Of a stretch of 13,062 nt of DNA, positions 1 to 6,729 are shown one piece after another; position 1 is the stretch's first letter, and each line of letters starts with the position of its first letter. The DNA is from UBA922 sp035438805. GTDB taxonomy: Bacteria > Patescibacteriota > Patescibacteriia > Magasanikbacterales > UBA922. The stretch spans positions 1-13,062 of the forward strand of contig DAORJA010000026.1 in the NCBI GenBank assembly GCA_035438805.1. The letters are read 5' to 3'. Both the position numbers and the translations under genes were made by a program. The notes below the pieces were generated by a model. That model worked only from the letters and a program-made list of their open reading frames with translations, searched no databases and had not been told where the DNA came from.

Positions 1-459
1 ATTGATTTTGTACTTGGACTATATCAGAAACACCAAAAAGAATTATATGAGACAGTGTCTGCAATGGTTGCAGGAATACGTGATTTGGAAACAGAATATC
101 CAGCTGTACCGTCTTCGTCTTTTGATAATGCAATTATTGAAAAAATTGATAAATCACAAGCAGTCGTACTACCAGTAGACTTGGGTTGGAGTGATCCGGG
201 AACTTTGTACGCGCTTAAAGAAGCGTTGCAGACCAGTCCTCAAGAAACAGTCATGATTGGAAATACGTATGAAATAGGTTCCACTGACTCTTTTATTTTT
301 AATGAAGAACCTCATAAGCTAGTCTCTGTTATTGGTTTAGATGGGATGATTGTGGTGAACACCAAAGATGCACTCTTGGTGGTTCATAAAGATCAGGTTC
401 CAGAAATAAAAACATTGCTATCCAAGCTTCAAGAAGACGGTAAAGAAAATTACGTATGA
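1..459 (+). CDS. manC: Mannose-1-phosphate guanylyltransferase, C-terminal part (5' end outside window)
   Basis: The open frame enters at the left edge and gives the last 152 residues, so the GTG at 55 is internal and not the start. The enzyme makes GDP-mannose from mannose-1-phosphate and GTP for glycan synthesis in the cytoplasm. The visible part includes the segment FDNAIIEK (about residues 41-48 of the fragment) followed by LPVDLGWSDPGT (57-68). In this nucleotidyltransferase family this region ends the catalytic domain and carries the conserved GWSD loop. The remainder resembles the short beta-helix-like tail seen in the family. The N-terminal nucleotide-binding signature is missing because of the window edge. 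A different sugar-1-phosphate nucleotidyltransferase is possible, but GWSD favours mannose. The stop overlaps the mltG start by 4 nt (ATGA), so the two are probably translationally coupled. Confidence 0.8.
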   Translation: MDFVLGLYQKHQKELYETVSAMVAGIRDLETEYPAVPSSSFDNAIIEKIDKSQAVVLPVDLGWSDPGTLYALKEALQTSPQETVMIGNTYEIGSTDSFIFNEEPHKLVSVIGLDGMIVVNTKDALLVVHKDQVPEIKTLLSKLQEDGKENYV

Positions 460-1493
460 GTTTTAAATTAATGAAGCGATTATTTTTGGTAATCGTCCTT
501 ATTTTGAGTGTTTTTAGTTTTGCGTTGTATCACAAAATATATATTGCAAAGCCTGATTTTTCTCACGAAACAGTATTTATTATTGAAGAGGGGGAAAGTG
601 TTCGGACTATCAGTGAACGCTTGTACGCGACACACTTGGTGACTAATGCTCAATTACTTCGAAAATATATTGCATGGAAAAAATTAGACCGCGCGATTAC
701 TCATGGATCAATTCGAATTGATCATGCGATGACTATTGCAGAGCTTGCACAAACTCTCACTAATACCAAAACACGAGAAGAACGAACGGTGACTATTATC
801 CCAGGCTCGACTTTGAGAGATATCGCGGCAAATTTTCAGAAAGAAGGAATTGCTACTGCCGACGAAGTGTATGCTCTTTTGGGGACTCCTGCACAATTCC
901 AGAAACCAGAGTATGTGATTGATTCTGGAGCATTTTTATTTAAAGGAAAACCTGAGACTGTAAGTCTTGAAGGATATTTGGCACCTGAAACATTTAGCGT
1001 GTTTGCTAATGCAACGTTGGACGACGTAGTTGAAAAATTTATTAGAGAGCGTGAGGAGCAAATTAATGCTCTAAAAGAAGATATTGAAAAAACTGGTTTG
1101 AGCGTACACGAGGTTTTGACGATTGCGAGCGTGATTGAAAAAGAAGTGCGGAGTGAAGAGGATCGAAAAATGGTTGCCGATTTATTTTTCCGAAGGCTTA
1201 AAGCTGGTTGGGCACTGCAAACTGATTCGAGTGTTCACTATGTAGTAGGAACACCCGATAGCGTGTTTACGAGTGCCGAGGATCGAGCAACAGACTCTCT
1301 GTGGAATACATATAAATATCCAGGTCTTCCGCCCGGACCTATTGCAATTCCGAGTATTTCTTCAATTAATGCAGTACTTCATCCGACCCCGAATAATTAT
1401 TGGTTTTTCTTGACTACTCTTGATACAGGAAAGGTTATCTACTCGAAGACTGTTGATGAACACACGGCAAATGTGTATAAATATTTACGCTAA
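456..1493 (+). CDS. mltG: Endolytic murein transglycosylase MltG (YceG-like)
   Basis: This 345-residue inner-membrane protein cleaves nascent glycan strands of peptidoglycan and is thought to set strand length. An N-terminal membrane anchor is visible at about residues 8-25, after a short positively charged stretch. A LysM-like segment may follow (about 37-105). The catalytic YceG domain holds LEGYLAPETF (171-180), IASVIEKE (223-230) with the expected catalytic Glu at 228, LQTDSSVHY (254-262) and NTYKYPGLPPGP (284-295). All are family hallmarks, and the length is normal. The ATG at 456 overlaps the upstream stop and has only a weak GGTAAAG before it. The gene sits 2 nt before the malic enzyme gene. 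Linkage to a GDP-mannose enzyme fits cell-envelope work, although the following genes are unrelated. Confidence 0.95.
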   Translation: MSFKLMKRLFLVIVLILSVFSFALYHKIYIAKPDFSHETVFIIEEGESVRTISERLYATHLVTNAQLLRKYIAWKKLDRAITHGSIRIDHAMTIAELAQTLTNTKTREERTVTIIPGSTLRDIAANFQKEGIATADEVYALLGTPAQFQKPEYVIDSGAFLFKGKPETVSLEGYLAPETFSVFANATLDDVVEKFIREREEQINALKEDIEKTGLSVHEVLTIASVIEKEVRSEEDRKMVADLFFRRLKAGWALQTDSSVHYVVGTPDSVFTSAEDRATDSLWNTYKYPGLPPGPIAIPSISSINAVLHPTPNNYWFFLTTLDTGKVIYSKTVDEHTANVYKYLR

Positions 1494-1495
1494 GT

Positions 1496-2623
1496 ATGGA
1501 CGCACTCGAGTTTCACAAAAAATATAAAGGGAAAATAGAAGTAGTTTCTCGCGTTCCAGTTACCAATCGAGAGGAGTTGAGTTTGGCGTATACTCCAGGT
1601 GTTGCACTCCCATGCAAAGAAATTGCTGCTGATGTTTCTAAGGTGTATGACTATACCCGAAAGGGAAACTTGGTTGCGGTAGTGTCTGATGGAAGCGCAG
1701 TATTGGGGCTAGGGAATATTGGTCCAGAAGCAGGACTTCCGGTGATGGAAGGGAAGTGTATTTTATTCAAAGAGTTTGGCGGAGTCGATGCGTTTCCGAT
1801 TGTATTGAATACGCAGGATGTTGATGAGATTGTTGAGACTATTGTTCGTATTTCTCCCGGACTTGGTGGAATAAACCTTGAAGACATTGCGGCACCTCGA
1901 TGTTTTGAAGTAGAGCGTAAACTTAGTGAAAAATTAGACATTCCTGTTTTTCATGATGATCAGCATGGGACAGCGATTGTTGTTCTTGCTGGGCTGATTA
2001 ATGCGTGTAAGGTTACAGGTAAAACGATTGAAACTGCAAAAATAGTTATTAATGGTGCGGGAGCTGCTGGAATTGCAATTGCAAAACTACTTATTGCTGC
2101 GGGTGCTACTTCAATTATCCTCGTTGATTCTACTGGAACTATTTATGAAGATAGGGAAGATATGAATGAAGAGAAAATTGAAATGGCTAAAATTACTAAT
2201 AGAGAAAAAATTAAAGGGAAATTGGGTGAGTCAATCAAAGGAGTAGACGTATTTATTGGAGTGAGCAAAGCAGCAGTCTTGAATACCGAGATGGTTCGCA
2301 CTATGAATAGTGACGCAATTGTCATGGCGCTTGCAAATCCAATTCCTGAGATTATGCCTGATGAGGCGAAGGATGGTGGAGCCCGAATTGTCGCAACTGG
2401 GAGAAGTGATTTCCCAAATCAGATTAATAATGTTCTTGCATTCCCTGGTATTTTTCGGGGCCTTCTCGATGCTCGAATTCGAACTGTTACGACTGAGATG
2501 AAACTCGCTGCAGCGCGAGCGATTGCATTGTGCGTTGAAAATCCTACTGAAGACATGATTATTCCGGATGTATTTGATAAACGAGTAGCTGAGCGAGTTG
2601 CTGAAGCTGTTAAAAGTGTTTAG
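1496..2623 (+). CDS. NAD(P)-dependent malic enzyme, short bacterial type
   Basis: Oxidatively decarboxylates malate to pyruvate with reduction of NAD(P)+. The 375 residues match the short stand-alone malic enzymes and lack the phosphotransacetylase-like tail of the MaeB type. Visible features are the catalytic Tyr32 in AYTPGVA, the general-base Lys87 in EGKCILF, and the metal ligands Glu129-Asp130 and Asp154/155 in FHDDQHGTA. The dinucleotide-binding loop NGAGAAG lies at 186-192, NPIPE at 281-285 and TGRSDFPNQINN at 301-312. All catalytic positions are present, so it should be active. I cannot tell NAD from NADP preference. The start ATG lies 2 nt after the mltG stop without an SD. In a reduced metabolism it may supply pyruvate or reducing power; that is an inference. 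Confidence 0.95.
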   Translation: MDALEFHKKYKGKIEVVSRVPVTNREELSLAYTPGVALPCKEIAADVSKVYDYTRKGNLVAVVSDGSAVLGLGNIGPEAGLPVMEGKCILFKEFGGVDAFPIVLNTQDVDEIVETIVRISPGLGGINLEDIAAPRCFEVERKLSEKLDIPVFHDDQHGTAIVVLAGLINACKVTGKTIETAKIVINGAGAAGIAIAKLLIAAGATSIILVDSTGTIYEDREDMNEEKIEMAKITNREKIKGKLGESIKGVDVFIGVSKAAVLNTEMVRTMNSDAIVMALANPIPEIMPDEAKDGGARIVATGRSDFPNQINNVLAFPGIFRGLLDARIRTVTTEMKLAAARAIALCVENPTEDMIIPDVFDKRVAERVAEAVKSV

Positions 2624-2627
2624 TGTT

Positions 2628-3155
2628 ATGCACGATTTTATTCTACACAGACGCGCACGTCTGCGACGTATTACCTTATCAGTAAATTCAAAAGGAAAAG
2701 TACGAGTTACTGCGCCAAAGCTGGTGCCAAAATCAGTCATTGAGAAATTTGTACGATCAAAGCACGATTGGATTGAGAGGGTACTTCAAAAAATAAAAGC
2801 AGTACAACAATTGCATTTTTCTGGTCCGAAGTTTTCATATCATGGGAATAAAGCACGAGCAAAAAAAATAATTACTGAGCGGGTAAAGCATTTTGCACGT
2901 TTGCATGGCTTTTCATTCAAACGGATTTCTATCAAAAATACGTCGAGCAGATGGGGGAGTTGTTCTACTAAAGAAAATTTGAATTTTAATTATAAGCTTA
3001 TTTTTTTGTCTGAAGCATTATTAGATTATGTGGTAGTACATGAACTCTGTCACTTGCGACACCATAATCACTCAGCTCAGTTTTGGAAAGAAGTGGTACT
3101 TATTTTACCGGATTACCGAATACGTGAGCGGGAATTGAAAAAGTATCACTTATAG
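2628..3155 (+). CDS. YgjP/SprT-like zinc metallopeptidase (DUF45 family)
   Basis: A 175-residue protein of the YgjP family of metal-dependent hydrolases. The zinc site is HELCH (138-142), with the third ligand His148 in the family motif NHSxxFW. WGSCS (109-113) is the other family signature. The cellular substrate of this family is not well established. A TTG in the same frame at 2598 would overlap the malic enzyme gene by 26 nt. I prefer ATG 2628, 4 nt after that stop, because MHDFILHRR matches the usual start region of the family; GTG 2625 is equally close. The N-terminal third is rich in Arg and Lys. It is the fourth gene of the operon, 6 nt before the helicase gene. Confidence 0.88.
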   Translation: MHDFILHRRARLRRITLSVNSKGKVRVTAPKLVPKSVIEKFVRSKHDWIERVLQKIKAVQQLHFSGPKFSYHGNKARAKKIITERVKHFARLHGFSFKRISIKNTSSRWGSCSTKENLNFNYKLIFLSEALLDYVVVHELCHLRHHNHSAQFWKEVVLILPDYRIRERELKKYHL

Positions 3156-3161
3156 GGTACA

Positions 3162-4502
3162 GTGAGTAATGCTATGATTGATAAAAATATACAGTTCAAG
3201 AAGGCTCTGGATCGTATGGAGAACACCCATACGAATCTTTTTATTACCGGGAGAGCAGGAACGGGTAAGTCAACACTTTTAACCTATTTTCGACATCATA
3301 CCAAGAAAAAGATTGTAGTTTTGGCTCCGACTGGTGTCGCTGCTGTGAATGTGGGCGGGCAGACTATTCATTCTTTTTTTGGATTTACTCCAGAGACTAC
3401 ACCTGACACCGTGAAGAATCCGCGAGGGGATGATGAACAAAAAAAGATTTATCGTGAGCTTGATGCAATTGTTATTGATGAGATTTCTATGGTGCGTGCT
3501 GACTTGTTTGACTGTATTGATATATTTCTCCGGAAAGCAGGCAAGGATAAACGAAAACCATTTGGTGGAGTACAGATGATTCTTATTGGTGACCTCTATC
3601 AATTGCCACCCGTAGTGACTCGAGGCGAGCAACAGTTTTTTTCTGAACGATATGATTCATCATATTTTTTTGCTGCACATGTGTGTGGAGGAAATAAACA
3701 AAAGAAAATGCTCGAAGAAGAAATATTTGAATTGGAAATTATTGAGCTTGAAAAAATGTATCGCCAGACAGACGAAGAGTTTATATCACTTTTGAATGCG
3801 GTGCGAGATACGACGCTTACTATGGCACAACTACAGATACTTAATCGGCGCTGTGTGGATGAAGATTTTGATCATAGTACGTACGAGGGTGTATGGGTGA
3901 CGACGACTAATGCACTTGCGTCTGCGGTCAATCAGGGACAATTACAAGCGCTTGAAGAGAAAGAACGCGTGTTCACTGGAAGAGTAGAACATAAATTTGA
4001 TCGGGGAGCATTCCCGACTGATGCTGAGCTTAAATTAAAGATAGGTGCCCGAGTCATGGTTCTCCATAATGATCCATGGGGAAAATGGCATAATGGGAGT
4101 ATGGGTGTGGTAAAGAGTTTTAGTAAAGTCGAAGGAGAAGATGAAATGATTGAAGTCTCTCTCGATTCAGGTGATGATGTATTGATTGGTATGTACACGT
4201 GGGATATGTATAGATTTTATTTTGACCCGTCGACCAAACAGGTGGAATCAGAAACTATTGGATCATTTATCCAGTATCCATTGAAGCTGGCATGGGCAGT
4301 GACGATTCACAAAGCGCAGGGAAAAACATTTGATCGAGTATTACTTGATATTGGTAGCGGCACCTTTGTATCTGGGCAGGTGTATGTCGCATTATCCCGC
4401 TGTACCACGTTTGAAGGCCTCCATTTGCGTCGTCCGCTCAAACGTGAGCATGTATGGACTGATCCTGCAGTGCACGCGTTTGTGACTAAAAGCAAGAGTT
4501 GA
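3162..4502 (+). CDS. Pif1/RecD-like superfamily 1 DNA helicase
   Basis: A 446-residue ATP-dependent 5'-3' helicase of the Pif1-like group, expected to act on replication intermediates or structured DNA. Motifs in order are Walker A GRAGTGKS (30-37), motif Ia APTGVAA (55-61), HSFFG (70-74), Walker B VIDEIS (104-109), motif III GDLYQLPP (143-150), TIHKAQGKT (381-389) and YVALSR (408-413). The C-terminal UvrD-like domain is compact, and no accessory nuclease or zinc domain is seen. The start is GTG at 3162, or ATG at 3174 four codons in. AGGG at 3154-3157 is the only SD-like stretch; it is 4 nt from the GTG and 16 nt from the ATG. It is the last gene of the operon and is followed by a short hairpin terminator. 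Confidence 0.9.
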   Translation: MSNAMIDKNIQFKKALDRMENTHTNLFITGRAGTGKSTLLTYFRHHTKKKIVVLAPTGVAAVNVGGQTIHSFFGFTPETTPDTVKNPRGDDEQKKIYRELDAIVIDEISMVRADLFDCIDIFLRKAGKDKRKPFGGVQMILIGDLYQLPPVVTRGEQQFFSERYDSSYFFAAHVCGGNKQKKMLEEEIFELEIIELEKMYRQTDEEFISLLNAVRDTTLTMAQLQILNRRCVDEDFDHSTYEGVWVTTTNALASAVNQGQLQALEEKERVFTGRVEHKFDRGAFPTDAELKLKIGARVMVLHNDPWGKWHNGSMGVVKSFSKVEGEDEMIEVSLDSGDDVLIGMYTWDMYRFYFDPSTKQVESETIGSFIQYPLKLAWAVTIHKAQGKTFDRVLLDIGSGTFVSGQVYVALSRCTTFEGLHLRRPLKREHVWTDPAVHAFVTKSKS

Positions 4503-4512
4503 AAAAATGTGT

Positions 4513-4533
4513 ACTCTAAGGTAGAGTTTTTCT
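4513..4533 (+). terminator. Rho-independent terminator of the manC-mltG-helicase operon
   Basis: Perfect 6-bp stem ACTCTA / TAGAGT with loop AGG, followed directly by a T-rich tract. It lies 10 nt after the helicase stop codon. The stem is AT-rich and short, so it may be weak. Confidence 0.55.
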
Positions 4534-4540
4534 ATGCTCG

Positions 4541-4656
4541 GTGTCATTCCGAGCGACCCGAGTCTCCGAGGAGAGTCGAGGAATCCCTTGCATTAAGTTA
4601 ACATTATTTTAAACAAGGGATTCCTCGACTTCGCTACGCTTCGCTCGGAATGACAC
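4541..4656. repeat. Long composite inverted repeat (REP/MITE-like) between helicase and queA
   Basis: Two nested perfect inverted repeats are visible. The outer arms are 16 bp (4541-4556 with 4641-4656, core ATTCCGAGCGA). The inner arms are 17 bp (4574-4590 with 4614-4630, core TCGAGGAATCCC). The loop at 4591-4613 is AT-rich, and the middle section is unpaired (17 nt on the left, 10 nt on the right). The words ATTCCGAGCGA and CGAGGAATCCC are typical of short interspersed palindromic repeats found in many bacterial genomes. No T tract follows it, so it is not a standard terminator. Its right arm contains an ATG (4650) in frame with queA, which can lead to a wrong start call. Confidence 0.8.
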
Positions 4657-4667
4657 AATACAAATTT

Positions 4668-5750
4668 ATGCATACCAAAGACTTTGACTATATTCTCCCA
4701 GACGAGCGCATTGCGCAACATTCAGTTGAACCACGTGATCATTCGCGACTTATGGTGATTGATAGGGAAAACAAGACGACTGACGATCGTCATTTTTATG
4801 ATATTGTTGATTATGTGAAATCTGGTGATGTGCTTGTTTGGAATAATTCAAAAGTGTTTAAAGCGCGATTAACCGGAAAATTAGAAGCAGGGAATACTGA
4901 TGCAAATCAAGACGGAGTTCCTGATCACGCACTCTTGAATCAGAAAGAAGTAGAAATATTTTTGGTTCGACCAATGGAAAATAGTGGAGTGTGGAAGGTG
5001 TTAGGGAAACCAGGACGGAGAATTCAGACAGGAATGGTCGTGCGATTTGCACCTGATTTTTATTGTGAAGTGATGTTTAAAGAAAAAGACGGAACAATAT
5101 TGGTACAGTTTCCTGATACTGAAGAAGAGGTGCGAAGAAAGGCAAATCAGTATGGCTCGATTCCTATTCCTCCGTATGTAAAAGATGAGCCACATGAGCT
5201 TGAGAGTTATCAGACGGTATATGCTAAGCCAGAGGGATCTGTTGCAGCTCCTACTGCTGGATTTCATTTTACCCCTGAATTAATAGAGAAATTAAAACAA
5301 AAAGGAGTCATATTTGTAGAAGTAACTCTGCATGTAGGACTCGGAACTTTTCTTCCGGTAAAGTCTGAAAGAATCGAAGATCATACGATGCATAGTGAGT
5401 GGGTGGAAGTTTCGAATGAAACATCAGAAATTATCAATCGTGCGAAGCAAGAGGGGAGACGAGTGATTGCTGTTGGAACTACGACTACGCGCACACTTGA
5501 AGGTGTTGCCTTACTTCATCTAGGGGAAATGCGAGCATATATAGGTGATATTAATATTTTTATCACTCCTGGATTTGGATTCAACATTGTTGATGCGATG
5601 ATTACTAATTTTCATCTTCCAAAATCCACACTTCTTATGCTTGTTTCGGCATTTGTCCGCGACCGAGAATTTATGTTGGGTTGCTATAAAAGTGCTGTGG
5701 AAAAAGAATATCGTTTTTATAGTTTTGGTGATGCGATGTTTATCAATTAG
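4668..5750 (+). CDS. queA: tRNA preQ1 ribosyltransferase-isomerase QueA
   Basis: Transfers and isomerises ribose from S-adenosylmethionine onto preQ1 in tRNA to give epoxyqueuosine, the step after Tgt. The protein has 360 residues from ATG 4668. The in-frame ATG at 4650 lies inside the repeat arm and would add six residues not expected in the family, whereas HTKDFDYILPDERIAQ is the normal QueA N-terminus. Conserved blocks are EPRDHSRLMV (21-30), SVAAPTAGFHF (191-201), LHVGLGTFLPV (221-231), VGTTTTRTLE (269-278) and TNFHLPKSTLLMLVSAF (313-329). An extra stretch at about 73-92 containing DANQDGVPD interrupts the usual short linker. No SD is visible, and no preQ1 riboswitch was recognised upstream. 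tgt lies nearby on the opposite strand. Confidence 0.95.
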   Translation: MHTKDFDYILPDERIAQHSVEPRDHSRLMVIDRENKTTDDRHFYDIVDYVKSGDVLVWNNSKVFKARLTGKLEAGNTDANQDGVPDHALLNQKEVEIFLVRPMENSGVWKVLGKPGRRIQTGMVVRFAPDFYCEVMFKEKDGTILVQFPDTEEEVRRKANQYGSIPIPPYVKDEPHELESYQTVYAKPEGSVAAPTAGFHFTPELIEKLKQKGVIFVEVTLHVGLGTFLPVKSERIEDHTMHSEWVEVSNETSEIINRAKQEGRRVIAVGTTTTRTLEGVALLHLGEMRAYIGDINIFITPGFGFNIVDAMITNFHLPKSTLLMLVSAFVRDREFMLGCYKSAVEKEYRFYSFGDAMFIN

Positions 5751-5751
5751 C

Positions 5752-5820
5752 AAATAGTAAGGAACAAATAACAAGTCTTGGTCAATTTTTTTGCTTTTTA
5801 TTCCTTGCGACTTGCTATTT
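5752..5820. repeat. Imperfect inverted repeat after queA
   Basis: AAATAGTAAG (5752-5761) pairs with CTTGCTATTT (5811-5820), 10 bp with one G-U. An inner alternative pairs AAGGAA near 5759 with TTCCTT near 5801. A run of seven T occurs inside the loop at about 5786-5792. It may end queA transcription or be a degenerate repeat element. The function is uncertain. Confidence 0.4.
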
Positions 5821-5897
5821 AATTATAAAACAAAAACCACCCGGGTTCTCCCACAAGGTATTCCAATATATTTAGAATATCTTGTGGTAGCGGGTGG
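5821..5897 (-). terminator. Strong Rho-independent terminator of the small GC-rich minus-strand gene
   Basis: A long hairpin spans 5837-5897. Outer arms CCACCCG / CGGGTGG (7 bp) and inner arms CCACAAGGTATTC / GAATATCTTGTGG (13 bp with one G-U) enclose an AT-rich loop. Read on the minus strand, the stem is followed by TTTTTGTTTTAT, a proper U tract. On the plus strand no T tract follows. The direction therefore assigns it to a minus-strand transcript coming from the 5944-6162 gene, 46 nt upstream. Confidence 0.75.
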
Positions 5898-5943
5898 AAT
5901 TGTTGTCTCATTTGACTTCTCTTCCAACCGCACCAGATAGACC

Positions 5944-6162
5944 CTACAGTCGCGACTTACGGAAGTCGTTCGTGTGGTGCTCCGCGGCGGCTCCCCATTG
6001 CCGGGGTGCGGGCTTCGAGTTTCGAAGCCCCATCACGACGATCGGAAGCACGATCCGAGCGGCAGTTCTCCAAGCCAAGGCTTGGAAACGTGCCCGAATA
6101 CTCGGGGCAGGTAGATGGGTGTTGGGTTGAAGAGTGCGTTGCGTGTGATGGTTGTTCTGCAT
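5944..6162 (-). CDS. Small GC-rich hairpin-studded gene A, unknown 72-residue protein
   Basis: I do not recognise the protein. It begins MQNNHHTQRTLQ, has a short hydrophobic run IVLPIVVMGL (about 41-50) and ends in a basic tail. No domain or catalytic motif is visible. Support for a real gene comes from context. AGGAGG (6172-6177) sits 9 nt before the ATG, a good promoter lies just past rlmH, and a strong terminator follows. Composition is about 60% GC against about 40% around it, and codons often end in C or G (AAC, GCC, ATC, TTC, AAG). At least five local hairpins lie inside the frame: 5953-5968, 6010-6030 (9 bp), 6040-6055, 6069-6086 (8 bp) and 6091-6109. The alternative is a structured non-coding RNA in which the frame is incidental. 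An opposite-strand frame exists but lacks signals. Confidence 0.5.
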   Translation of the reverse strand: MQNNHHTQRTLQPNTHLPAPSIRARFQALAWRTAARIVLPIVVMGLRNSKPAPRQWGAAAEHHTNDFRKSRL

Positions 6163-6171
6163 TGAGTCGTT

Positions 6172-6177
6172 CCTCCT
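6172..6177 (-). promoter_or_regulatory. Consensus Shine-Dalgarno AGGAGG for gene A
   Basis: On the minus strand CTAGGAGG precedes the ATG at 6162 with 9 nt between. It is the best SD in the window with a usable start codon; the large genes mostly have none. It fixes the start of the small frame. Confidence 0.65.
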
Positions 6178-6187
6178 AGAACGCAAA

Positions 6188-6207
6188 ACGTATACTTCCG
6201 TATACGT
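6188..6207 (-). promoter_or_regulatory. Leader hairpin upstream of gene A, possibly also the end of the tgt-rlmH transcript
   Basis: Perfect 8-bp stem ACGTATAC / GTATACGT. On the minus strand the loop is GGAA, a GNRA-type tetraloop, and four T follow. It lies about 12 nt after the predicted transcription start of gene A and 10 nt before its SD. It could be a leader control element, an RNA stabiliser or a weak terminator for rlmH read-through. Confidence 0.5.
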
Positions 6208-6225
6208 CTTTCTTGAGACCGAGAC

Positions 6226-6254
6226 AGTCTACACGAGAAATGTTTGCTTGTCAA
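6226..6254 (-). promoter_or_regulatory. Sigma-70-type promoter of gene A
   Basis: On the minus strand there is TTGACA (6254-6249), a 17-nt spacer, then TAGACT (6231-6226). The -35 matches consensus exactly and the spacing is ideal. It begins 3 nt beyond the rlmH stop codon, so gene A can be transcribed separately from tgt-rlmH. Start of transcription is predicted near 6219. Confidence 0.65.
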
Positions 6255-6257
6255 GGT

Positions 6258-6725
6258 CTAGTGATGATATGATTTTCCAGTTTTGATCATGTAGGCACGG
6301 TAAGTTTGTTCGATGAGGATTACTCGGGTCATTTGGTGGGTGAATGTGAGGGGAGAGAGTGAAAGTTTGAGATTAGTTTTTTTGAATATTGATTCGTGTA
6401 TTCCTAGCGGGCCACCGATGATGAATGTGAGGTGAGAAGTGGTGTGTTCTAGGTCACTTATTTTTTTTGATAACGCTTCGGATGTAGTCTCTTTTCCTTG
6501 TGGATCAAGGGCGATTATATATGAAGATTCGGGAATAGAGTTGAGTATTATTTCAGCTTCTTTTTCTTTTATAGATTCAGTATTATCTTTTTCCGAAAAA
6601 CCAATTTCTTTGTGTTCAATTATGTCGATTTTTGCAAACGCAGAAAGTCGTTTGAGATACTCTGCTTCTGCTTCTTTCCAATATGATTCTTTGAGTTTTC
6701 CAATTGAGATAATGGTTATTTTCAT
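6258..6725 (-). CDS. rlmH: 23S rRNA pseudouridine-1915 N3-methyltransferase RlmH
   Basis: Methylates pseudouridine 1915 of 23S rRNA in helix 69 using S-adenosylmethionine. The 155 residues match the family length of about 155-160. The N-terminus MKITIISIGKLKESYWK is typical. The SPOUT-fold signatures are LDPQGKETTSEALS (73-86), the glycine-rich loop IIGGPLG (102-108), and the C-terminal block EQTYRAYMIKTGKSYHH (139-155), which matches the family end. An ATG at 6728 immediately precedes the chosen one, and a longer frame reaches into tgt. I chose 6725 because family members begin MKI. It lies 4 nt after the tgt stop (1 nt if ATG 6728 is used) and so forms an operon of RNA-modifying enzymes with tgt. 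Confidence 0.95.
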   Translation of the reverse strand: MKITIISIGKLKESYWKEAEAEYLKRLSAFAKIDIIEHKEIGFSEKDNTESIKEKEAEIILNSIPESSYIIALDPQGKETTSEALSKKISDLEHTTSHLTFIIGGPLGIHESIFKKTNLKLSLSPLTFTHQMTRVILIEQTYRAYMIKTGKSYHH

Positions 6726-6729
6726 CATA

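Noticed and set aside
4503..4667. preQ1 riboswitch upstream of queA
   Set aside because: The region is a palindromic repeat element. No preQ1 aptamer pattern was seen here or upstream of tgt.
5894..6130. Open frame of 78 codons on the plus strand opposite gene A
   Set aside because: Its GTG start lies in the terminator hairpin, no SD or promoter precedes it, and palindromes in GC-rich DNA open both strands. All regulatory signals point to the minus strand.
5941..6190. RNase P RNA, tmRNA or SRP RNA in the GC-rich block after rlmH
   Set aside because: None of the conserved cores of these RNAs was seen on either strand.
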